Assembly: GCA_047495785.1 (NCBI GenBank)
Contig: JBLDXI010000046.1
Span: 930,001 to 994,000, forward strand
Length of the DNA stretch: 64,000 bases
Reading direction: 5' to 3'
DNA from: Lepidodermella squamata
Lineage: Eukaryota; Gastrotricha
Part shown: positions 44,216 through 53,859 of the stretch, one piece after another
How the letters are laid out: every line of letters starts with the position of its first letter
Numbering within the stretch: position 1 is the first letter of the stretch
Notes under the pieces: generated by a model
What the model saw: the letters and a program-made list of their open reading frames with translations, nothing else
Told to the model about the DNA's origin: nothing
Database searches by the model: none
Program-made: the position numbers and the translations under genes

Positions 44216-46218
44216 TGTAATCCCCGCCGCCATGCTACTAGGTGTGTCGACCATGCAATTTGGACAAGTCAGATATTTATCGAATTTTCAAGGTAATTTT
44301 GATGTTAATTCGATTTTCTTTAATTTACCCGCAATTTTCGAAGGTTTGTCCCGCGAATCGATTTTGCTGTCGAACCAGTCTTAACGAGCCGGTCAACAAT
44401 TCGTAACGGTATCGATGAATAATTAACAAGGTATTTTCGTGTTCAATTAATTTCAATTATTAATTTCAATTAATTTCTACAGGTAATCGGGCCTGCTCCA
44501 GTGGCGGTTTCTGCATCAGTCACAGCCGTTGTTCGAGCGTCTCGTGAAACATCATTCACTATTGACTTGACAATTTTCCAATTTTTTTTTATTGATCAGT
44601 TTTGATGAATAAAATGATACTTGCATCGACGGATTTGCGTGAAGGGTAAAACTGTCTTTTTTGAAACAGAGAGTGAAAGCCGCATTTTTAATAGTGAATG
44701 CGAAGTGCAAATGGCCCAAGTGAAAGTTCTAGTGAAATTAGCAACGAGCAAGTGACTGCGCAGTATAGAAACCATCTCTCACCACAAAAACTCTCACTGC
44801 AGAAAACCACCCAGAAAACTGTCCAGCTCGGCAAAAAACTAGACTTTTGACAGAATACTGCCAACAGAAAAACTCTCGCTAATTTGCATATTTAGTTTTT
44901 TTGATTTAGGCAGTTAAAAGGCCCGAAATTGTCGCTCAGGGTGTAAACATCAGCATATTCAAGCGAGAAATTGACACTCTAGGCCCGCCACAACATCGCT
45001 TAAACCAAGGCTGAACATTGTTTGGTATAAATGAAAAAAAACTCATTTCAAATTTTTTTAATTTTTATGGCATCTGAATATCCTCTCATGAATATTCTTA
45101 ACCTTATGAATATGAGTATGCCTTAACACCTAAAAGGATTGCTGCGCCAGTCAGAGTTATACTTGTTTTCTTTTGGCTGATTTGAACCCAATCGTGAAGC
45201 TAAAAATAGCTTAAAAATAGCTAAGAATAGCTGAAATAAAGCGCGTGCGTTATTTGTTTCATCTCAGCAAATTCCGATTATCGCTATAAACGATTTCCTC
45301 CGATTTAACTCAAATGCGGGAAGGGGCGTTGTGTGACATTGATCTCGCCAGCTGACATCATTTATGGTGCGGGATCCCGATGAAATTCAAATCGGAGGCT
45401 TATAATTGAGTTTCAATTTATTTGCATGAACGTTCAAGTTTTATTTTTTAGCTAGTTTCGTCCTACGACTTCGTAAAATAAGTGATACGATGTGATTTTG
45501 AATGCGAGATTGGGAATCGCACGTCATCGCGCTTCACTACCAATCGTGAATTGGCAATTGAGTCGATGGACGAGTCTAATTAGAAGAGCATGCACGCGTT
45601 AACGAGACGTTATAGCCATTTATTATTTCTTAAACAATAACTGAACTCCTACAAGCAGTAAGTACTCGATGCATGATCACGGCAATGAACAATACCTAAA
45701 AATATAAATGAGACAAATCCAATCAAACCCCGTCAAAACATGCAGCCAAGACTAAAGCGCGTTCGACATCATCCTACATCCTACTTGTCTTTTAGATTCT
45801 GGATATTCTTCCGGGTTCGCTGACGCAGATAAAAAAATAGCGTCGAAAATGTTGCGAGACCCTTATTTTGGCTTGGGACTAAATACTAATAATGAATATT
45901 AGTCCCAAGTATGAATTTTTGAAACTCAAATTTTTCGGAAGGAATTTGTCACACAGAGCAATTCAGATGGTCAAGATTCGGTATCGCCCGGTTTTATGTA
46001 TACATAGCTGGGTTTTTAGACTAGACCTAAAAGAGAGGATGGGCTTCGTAAAGAGCATTTTCATGATGTGAAAAAATCGTAAAAACCGTTATTATGCTCA
46101 CTTTTTAAAATTTAAACTCGAATGAAAACGCTTATAAGCGAAAAAAAACAAAAAACGAGTAGCACATTGGCGATAGTCTATTGTTTATACTCCTGTGTGT
46201 ATTTTCATGAAAAAGTAA
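44216..46218. other. Intergenic between duplication copy 2 and the glycosyltransferase
   Basis: About 2 kb with no firm gene. On the plus strand at 44230-44560 a few splice-like signals flank short open pieces, but no consistent product results. A 26-bp sequence at 45351-45376 (GCTGACATCATTTATGGTGC then GGGATC) also occurs at 37241-37266. Confidence 0.4.
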
Positions 46219-47276
46219 ATGAGTAACTTATTAATTAAAGTTTCTTATACTGCATCCAACCGCCGTTGTTATTCAATGCTGGCTACGATTTTTAGCTGTA
46301 TTAGAAATTTGACCTACTACAGCGGAATATCTCGTTTATTGAGAAGCCGGTATTCTGTATCGTTCCGGAGGCGGTCATGCTTGTTCACCCTGATCACCCT
46401 TATAATCACAACTCTTTACCTGTTGAGACACCTTGGTTGGCTCGATATAGAGGGAGAATGCGGCGCTATGAGCCAGTATTACGATTCAAATGCTGGGAAA
46501 CCTCTGTACAACGTTGGCTTACTGATTATGGCAACGGGGCGTTACGTCAACTTCACGCATGGCCTCATCGAATCAGCGAGGAAGTACCTACTAACAGATT
46601 CAAGGCGATATAAGGTGCATTATATTGTATTCACCGACCACGTGAAGGATGCGCCGAAAGATCCTGATGTTACAGTAGTTTTCCAGAAGAGACTAGGCTG
46701 GCCTTCGGACACCCTATGGCGGTGTGGCATCTACCTTAACAGCTCAAAGCTTTATGAAGAGGTTTGCGTAATTTCCGCGTAATCAAACAATCCACCTTGA
46801 TAGATTTTCTATAGAAAAAACTGGATTATATGCTGTCTCTTGACGCGGACATGCGGATTGTGAACTGTATCGGCGGTGAGATTCTCAACGAGTTGTCTGC
46901 CGCTAGACACCCTGGCTATTACTTCCTGAGGTTCAACCCGTTCTTCCCGTTCGAAAGGCGCGACGAATCTTGCGCCCACGTTAGTAAGCTGGACTGGCGA
47001 GGTTACCGTGGTTATTTCTGCGGCGGGGTGTTCGCAGGGTCTCGTGATCGGTTCCTTCATCTCTGCCAGACTACAACGAACTGCATTCATGAAGACATGG
47101 GCAAGAATGTTGTAGCATGGTGGCATGACGAGTCTCACTTGAATCGGTACCTCATTGAGAATGATCACACAGTGCTCAGTTCGTCCTATTGCTTTGCCGA
47201 GGGATGGCGGTTGCCTTACAAGCCGAAAATCGTTGCGCTTAACAAGGACCATAACGCTATGAGAGCTGCTCGGTGA
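46219..47276 (+). CDS. GT6-family glycosyltransferase (alpha-1,3-Gal/GalNAc transferase-like)
   Basis: Exon 1 is 46219-46761 and exon 2 is 46815-47276. The 53-base intron (gtttgc...ctatag) is phase 0 and the product is 334 residues. The type II Golgi layout is clear: a basic cytosolic tail, a membrane anchor (about 54-70, LFTLITLIITTLYLL), a stem and a lumenal domain. GT6 landmarks in order are VHYIVFTDHV, RLGWPSDTLWR, the metal-binding D191-A-D193 (DxD), FFPFERRDESC, GYFCGGVFAGS and AWWHDESHLNRYL with the catalytic-position E287. The family (ABO and alpha-1,3-galactosyltransferases) transfers Gal or GalNAc from UDP-sugars in alpha-1,3 linkage. The first ATG was used; a second in-frame Met at 46276 is possible. 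Donor specificity cannot be read here. Confidence 0.9.
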
Positions 47277-48004
47277 TATGGGAATACTTCAATTCGGTTA
47301 TTGTGCGACTAACCTAATCTATACCTGTTTTTCGATGTTGAGAGATTTCAGGTATTAACGGGTTACGAGTCCGAAAAGTACGCCCGATGCAGTCCTGAGA
47401 AAATGCTATAATCACCGATACTTTACGATTACACATATCTTGTGAGATGAGAGGTATGTAACTATGGTAGTAGGGTATCGATGACTATTGCGTTAAAAAA
47501 TCTCGTCGTGCTATATCTTTCAAACGATACCTATATGTAATCGTGTTTTTAATAAATCATTCTAATGAAGCAAAACGTTATACCCCGCTAGTTTGAAGGC
47601 TAGTTATAGGCAATGTTTGAAAGCTGTATTTCAGATTGGAGCCACCATGGAGAACAGAAAATTGTTATCTCTTGCGTTTCTCTTCTAATTCCCGAGGAGT
47701 ACTTGAGTTTCTATTATGCTTCCCTCCAGCGTAAGAAGCTCCTTGGAAAACTAACTAGTCGGCTGCATTGGGTTAAAAGCAATATATCCTCAGTTTATAA
47801 GTCAAAAGGATTCTGCGTGAAAAATCTGGCTAATTACTTCGACATGGCGAATCTCTTGCAGTAGCGTACAAACAGAGTTCAGAATTCTTAAGTTTATTAG
47901 AAGTTTATTAGCTCATTACGCTACTGATATACGTTGAAGTGGGAGTGAACATGTTTACTTCATAAAAACGTTTGCTAAGGTCCCTCATTTAGTGCAGTTT
48001 TATA
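47277..48004. other. Intergenic
   Basis: Spacer between the convergent glycosyltransferase and receptor relic. An 83-codon frame at 47613 has no recognisable feature. Nothing else is supported. Confidence 0.45.
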
Positions 48005-49914
48005 TTATACAATATTGTCGGGCTTACGGACAGCAGTAATCAGTAAAGTTACAGTAGGATAGATGAGTAGAACAGAACACATGAAAGATTGTAGAACCAC
48101 AAGTTGGTTTCCAATCATTGCCGTAACAGCAATCGAAGCGATGAAAAGCGTGAAAGCGGCGGCATTAGCAAATTTCCTTCTCTTAATCGCTTTAGGCAGC
48201 TTCATCTCTCGAAGCTTAAAAGAAAAAAACGTTCCAATAATTAAAGGAATAGCATTCAATACTATTAGGATAGCTTGGACAATTGATCCGAGACCGTTAG
48301 AAGTTGCGAGTTGGCAGGTCAATGCTTTGTTTTCGATCCATGAATCAGATTCATCGTCATATTGAGACGAGAGCAAAACTTCATTCACTATGGGCCCATC
48401 ACCGATTAGCCAGCCGATTACTCCGACAATGTTGATAAATGTGAAGATCGCTACTCTGATGGCTCTGATGATGAGCTCACAACTTCAACTGTAATGAAAC
48501 CGGACAACAAAAAGTCTGCGTAAATTGTTGATTTGCGGGCTCTGTCAGCTGGAAAATCAGGTAAGCCTTTCAGCTCGTTAATTTTGAACGTAGCATTCAT
48601 GTCATCGGCGCAGTTCAGAACGCAAATCATTCGATATCGAACTTCAATTGATTGCTTTTCTTCCGACCAAGTTCCAAGCAACTGGGGCTCGTTATCCCAC
48701 TCCATCCGTTTAGAGTACCGAAGTTCGCCGAATCTCAAGTCCCTAACTTCAGCATGAAAACTTTGCTTAGCAATCTCGACAATTCGTTGAGGGTCTGTGG
48801 CATAGTCTTCAAAAGTCAAATTTTGCGACTTCAAAAGCTGATCAGTTACATTGAGGCGAACTACCGTGTGGAAGGCTGAATCATAGCAGAGATGTCGAAA
48901 CTGGTAATCTCCAGCAGGCCTAGATCCGTTCGTGTAAGCCTCTACTTCAACCTCAAATCGCTGCAGCGTCTTTCCAAGTGAATCCACACTCCCAGCCGGG
49001 GGCGGTAGCCAGATATCAGTCGGAGCTCCGACGTAGATCGTATATTTCATTTGCTCTAGCAAAACTTGCCTCGTGCAGTTCGACCACGGCATCGGTGGTA
49101 GAATGGGTGGGAAATATTGCGAGACCATCTGCAGGATAAATCGATATTTCGGCCCACAGATGCCATGTTTGTAAGCCATGCAAAGGAAACGTAAGGCAAC
49201 CCAACCTTCGTTCGACTCGACGTTGAAAATTCGAATGTCACGCTTTTTCAACTGCGCCATGAAATCATCGTTGAAATCTAGGTTAGCTTCGAAGGCCGTT
49301 ATTTCGAAGCCATGATAACTGGCGGCTTTCAAAAGAAAGCTGCCAGTTTCGATGTTGTACGAATTGGATGATAAATGCATGATGATAGCCATTTTCTTCA
49401 CGTGGCTAGCTTTTTGCTCAAGAAAAGCCAATCGACTCGTCATATAAGCCTGCGCTGGCCCACGAATTCTGTTTAGATTCGGAAATTTCGACCTTTTATC
49501 TATTAAACCAGGTGCATTGCAAGATAAACCAATGCAAACTAGGTTCAGGTGGTGAAGAACTGCCCCCGAAGCTCTACATCCGTGGCTTTGAAGTGGACCA
49601 CTTGTAATAGGTGAGAGAAGTGTTGAAGAATCAAAAGGCTGTCGGACGAAATCGAAAGTGCTTTTAACAGCTAGCATTCCAGCTATACCTTCATTGCTGA
49701 AATCATATGCTAACTAGTAGTCGGGTAAGATATCGCTTCGCCTGTTCACTTCGTCGAAGACCATCTGTTGTACAGAACGGCAAAACTGAAAGTTGAGGGG
49801 TTCAAACCCAGTGAAAGGATGCAGAGATAGAACAACGACAGTTTTAGTCTTGTTCAAAGCTTCGCAACTGATCACCAAAAAGACGAACAAGAAAATCATT
49901 CGAAACAAAGCCAT
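48005..49914 (-). pseudogene. GABA-B-like family C receptor relic (in-frame stop, TM1-3 deleted)
   Basis: The ATG at 49914 opens a signal peptide (MALFRMIFLFVFLVISCEA) and a periplasmic-binding-type ligand domain. Family matches include GCRASGAVLHHLNLVCIGLS, NAPGLIDKRSKFPNLNRIRG and, near its end, LRFGELRYSKRMEWDN. An in-frame TAG at 49714-49716 follows ILPDY; the sequence beyond continues in the same frame and similarity. After FPADRARKST and the start of TM1 (GFITVEVV) the similarity jumps, in another frame, to TM4 (IFTFINIVGVIGWLI). It then runs through TM5-TM7 to YPTVTLLITAVRKPDNIV-stop. About 100 codons for TM1-TM3 are missing with no room for an intron to hold them. It is unlikely to give a working receptor. 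Confidence 0.8.
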
Positions 49915-50262
49915 AACTTGGTTGATACTGATCCTTGCAGAGCAGCCAAACAACTAATGCCGCCCAGTAGGGGTAATTCAATTAATCTTCAATGATGGAA
50001 AGAGGAGCGCGACTAGCGTCAAAGCGCATTGCAACGTGATGATTAGCCGTCTTGCAACTACGACTTTTTTGATGAATAACAGCCTCCACGAAAATTGAGC
50101 TTTCACCTAGAAATTTCCCGAAATTTGTATCGAAAACAATTTTTTATTTCTTTAGAGAACTCTACCGTCTAGTAAATAGTACCGATCAAACCGAAGAGCC
50201 GGTGAGATTGCCTGTGCAATTTGCTATAAACGCCATTCACTTAAAAATACAACGGGCATGGA

Positions 50263-50404
50263 GGGACTACTCCAAAACAGCCAAGGAAAAACGAAAGAGA
50301 CCATAACAGCCAAAAAAATTCGATTGTTCTCGTTGCGCAACAATCGAAAAGTTTGGCTGTTATTGTGCCTTTTATTTTAGTTTCATTTGTTTTGGAGTAG
50401 TCCC
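50263..50404. mobile_element. 142-bp MITE (GGGACTACTCCAAAACA ends)
   Basis: Exact inverted ends GGGACTACTCCAAAACA and TGTTTTGGAGTAGTCCC bound an inner hairpin (CAGCCAAA...TTTGGCTG and TTCGATTGTT...AACAATCGAA around TTGCGCAA). It is almost wholly self-complementary and non-coding. Confidence 0.8.
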
Positions 50405-50465
50405 GGTATGTAAAAACTCAAGTATATCAAAATTCAAGAAAAGGGGCTATAATTTATCTGACATA

Positions 50466-50757
50466 GTGGAACCTGTCATAAGTCCAATCCTGAAGAGCAT
50501 GCCTATTGGCCAATCGATCGTGGCTATGACTCCTGACAACAAGTGATTTTTGCCGCAATATTTTGCCACGATTGATATGGAGTTTACGCTCGTGGTCAAT
50601 GGAAATTTTGCAGAGGGTGTGGCAAGGTTATTTTTACATAAATACAAAATAATTTATTAGTGGATCAAGCGGCAGAAATGTTTCATCCCGGAGTCATAGC
50701 AACGAGGAATTGACCAATCAGCGCGCGCGCCAAAGTTCAACTTTTTAGTGGTTCCAC
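50466..50757. mobile_element. MITE family GTGGAACCACT, copy 2
   Basis: The right end (GTTCAACTTTTTAGTGGTTCCAC) is identical to that of 29448-29821, and interior blocks (TTTTGCAGAGGGTGTGGCAA, ATTTATTAGTGGATC) align. The left end is partly decayed (GTGGAACCTGTCATAAGTCC). Confidence 0.75.
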
Positions 50758-50923
50758 GATGCTTCGAATCAAGTGAGAACATCAATTGATAATGTGAGAT
50801 TGCCTGTGCAATTTCATTTCCGATAAACATTCGCAAAAAACACAATATGAAAACTATCAAAATTCTATCAAGAATTCAAGAAAAGGGGCTATAATTCATC
50901 TGAGTCAATTGATATCGTTGGAT

Positions 50924-53507
50924 TCAAACGTAATCTTCGAAATCGGTCTGCGTAGCCGCTGAAGTCTTGTTTCGCATAGCGTCACGTCGGCGAATGGACG
51001 CCAATGTTGGTCCACCATATCGTCGGTCTGTCATTATTGCTTTATCGACCTGATTTTCCTCGCTTCGATGAATGTTGACCTGGGTAGGTCCGCCTAGATA
51101 ATCGACGTGAACCGCTAAATCGCTGCGATCTAAGCCTGAGCTGGTTAAACTCTTCACATCGGCTACTTCACCAGTTCCGACTAAGGGAACAAAAAACTAC
51201 TATTAGAAACTGGGAATAGAAGTGTCTTAAACAGCCTTACTTGTGAAATGAATGTCTCCGTAGAAACCAGGGGTCGATTCGCTCATAAGCCGGATGAGAG
51301 CAGCTTCCTGAGCTTCGACGGATATGTCCTCATACACAGCTTCCGATGACGCAACTTCGACCTGGAACATGCTAGAAAAGCCAGGTCGGGATTTCGCTAG
51401 GTCTTGCGAGCTGTCTAGTCCTTGCGGCATCTTGATTACCGAGATGCTCTGATGTAATCGCCGCAATTCACCGTGAGGGCCGATTGGAACCTCGGAGCAG
51501 TGCTGTTGAAACTCTGCAACAGCTTTTTCAACACTATCGACGAGCTTGAAATTGTCCAGCCCGATAACCTCCATCTCGTGGCGGACGTGTTCGGCTAAAT
51601 TGACGAAAATTATGTGCTTCTTGAGCTTGAACACGAGCTGCATCAACATTCGCCACGCCTGTATCCCAGTGAAGTCGACCCCGGTGACGAAACGACAGTC
51701 CAGAACGAAATGAAGGTCCGGGCTAGACAAAATACCAGTCATTCGATCGATGAATTTATCGACGGATGGGTACTTCATTCCGTGAGATAGCTGGATAATT
51801 GTCGCCCGGCCAACTTTCTCATCTCCAATCGGTAGTCCGGTTGAAAGGATGTCAATAGGCTCGTGGCTCACAGATAAGTGCATGGATACAATTGGTCTCA
51901 AAAATAGGACCATGTTGATAAGTATAGCAATAACTATTCCATAAGCAAGGTCGTAGAACAGGCAAAGCATGAACGTAAACAGGTATAGAAAGAAGTCTGG
52001 TTTGTACTCTCTCCAAATCTTCATAGCCTGCGGAATTCAAGTCAAATTTAGTAGATTATTCGATTCAAATCAAACTTACAGCATGGTAATCGAAAAGGTG
52101 ATGAGCTGCAGCGATTAAGATTGAGGCAAGGGCTGCTTTTGGTACAAAGTAGATAACTGGGGTGAAACAGCTAAGGGTGACAAGGACGATTACTATACTT
52201 ATCGCTGAACTCAGCAGCGATTTCACCCCGCATCGATCGTTCAATACAGTTTTCGCAGTCGCTGCAGCGCAAGGATAGCCCATTATGAAGCTTTGCAGGA
52301 AGTTTGATAAGCCGATAGATACTAATTCTTGGGTCGCGTCGATTCGGTAACCATTTTTACGGCCCATAGCTTTCAGAATAGCAAAAGTCTCCATTATTCC
52401 CATCAACGGGAGGATAATGATTCCTACCGATATTTTCTGCATGATTTCTTGTGTAGTCTCTAGAACAACTAATTCTTCGACCCATTCTCCAGCATGCGTG
52501 ACATTTTCATGCCATTCTCCAGCATGCGTGACGTTTTCGTGCCATTCTCCAGCGTGAGTTGTATTGACAGCCATTTCGAATGGCCTCCAAACCACGGTCC
52601 TGTTGTAGAGAACAAAATCGGGAGCTCTTGGGGTTGGAAAGCCGGGTTTTATGTACCCGACCATGCCAAGATGAGTTTCCGTCCAATGCGGGTCCTCGAT
52701 ATACATCGAATAAGCAATCGCAGTCGCTCCGATGAAAACGAAGCAATTTCTGGTCGAGATTACCAATCTCAAGACAGTCAAGCCAACTTGCTTAATTTTT
52801 TTGCCAATCGCACTTCGCGGTTCCGGGAGACGAGGCACAGCATAGGTTACAAAGAAATCATGTGCGTATTCAATCGTAAGAAGGATAACCAATGAAATGA
52901 CACCAAACTTGACGTCCATGACTTTGATTTGATCGCGATGGTCGTAGTAGTACTTCAGCTGTTTAACGAAAACACCAGGGCTGTCATTTGGGCCCTTCTT
53001 AAAGCCAAGGAAGCTTTTCAATTGAGAGGCGATAATGCTGAAGCACGCAGCTGATGTGAAGCCCGAGACAACAGGAATGCTGAAGAGATTGACGAGGAAG
53101 CCGAGTTTGAATACTCCGATTGCGATCATCAGCAGTCCGCTGATCAGCGATAGAATTGAGGCGTAAGTATTGTCTCCTTCACTACTCAACGGGTTCAAAA
53201 TGTTGAACTGCGCCAGTAGCATAGAACCGATGGCTGACGGGCCAATTACAGCATCTTTGCTCGAGCCGAGGAATATGTAGATAAAAGCTCCGAGAAAGCT
53301 ACTGTAAAGACCGAATTCGGGTCTCAAATAAGCCAGTTGGGCATATGCGAGCGAAATAGGAAGTAAAGTAAAGCCGACAGTGAAACCCGCTATTATGTCG
53401 TAGGGAATGTTCGAAAGTTGGTAGTTGGGCAGCCATTTGACAATAGGAAATGCATCTCTTAGCCAGGCTCGTGGGTCTGTCTTGATTTGTATTATAAATT
53501 TCCGCAT
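50924..53507 (-). CDS. SLC26 (SLC26A11-like) anion transporter A
   Basis: Exons are 53507-52080, 52027-51241 and 51180-50924; introns are 52 and 60 bases and the product is 823 residues. The membrane domain (sulfate-transporter family, about 14 spans) starts IPYDIIAGFTVGFTLLPISL and includes RPEFGLYSSFLGAF and SSKDAVIGPSAIGS. A STAS domain follows (RATIIQLSHGMKYPSVDKF, CRFVTGVDFTGIQAWRML). Members exchange sulfate, chloride or related anions; the sequence looks closest to the SLC26A11 group. An outer loop holds three copies of HAGEWHENVT-like sequence. The tail ends SAATQTDFEDYV: TQT is a known LC8 dynein-light-chain docking core, and DYV could bind a PDZ domain (inference). It is the tandem partner of transporter B. 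Confidence 0.93.
52481..52561 (-). repeat. In-frame 30-bp coding repeat in SLC26 transporter A
   Basis: Units of 30 bases (CCATTCTCCAGCATGCGTGA...) encode HAGEWHENVT twice plus a third partial HAGEW. Each full unit adds an NVT glycosylation site to the extracellular loop. The tandem neighbour lacks the repeat. Confidence 0.85.
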
Positions 53508-53859
53508 TGTTCAAAAAATAGGCAATATTAACCTTGTTTATTCAGACACTGCCCTTTTAATAATGAGGCTTTTTGATTGACGCAATCCTCATTTAACGTG
53601 CTTGTTGCATTGGTTCAATCAGTCTGATGTTGCGAGCACGACTAAAACATCAAGTGCAACTAAAAAAGAGTAAGCTATGTTTTATTCTTCGAGGAGCAGA
53701 AAAAAGTTGCCCGAAGAGAGCATAAAAGAATAGAAAAATGCTAATGCTAATAATATCAAACTAATTTAAAAAACTGATAAGAAACATCTTATCAAAAAAC
53801 TGAGAAAAATGTATAATAGATGCTGTTTCTATCTACTTGAGTAATTATTCCCAATCATC
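53508..53859. other. Spacer between the SLC26 genes
   Basis: Short AT-rich interval that holds the promoter of transporter A and the 3' end of transporter B. No motif can be assigned. Confidence 0.5.

Larger units (their letters stand above)
49954..50923. other. Intergenic with two small MITEs
   Basis: No gene is seen. It contains the foldback elements at 50263-50404 and 50466-50757. The sequence CAAGAAAAGGGGCTATAATT(T/C)AT occurs at both about 50436 and 50879, flanking the second element. Confidence 0.5.

Noticed and set aside
44230-44560. Possible plus-strand gene starting MLLGVSTMQFG with short spliced pieces
   Set aside because: Several frames can be joined with equal ease, none gives a recognisable domain, and the region overlaps the end of the duplicated segment.
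49678-49716. An 18-base micro-intron (gttagc...ttcag) to bypass the TAG in the receptor relic
   Set aside because: Far shorter than any other intron here. Reading straight through keeps the family alignment in frame, so a point nonsense mutation is the simpler explanation.
52494-52895. 133-codon plus-strand frame opposite the SLC26 gene
   Set aside because: An antisense shadow of a strongly supported coding exon.
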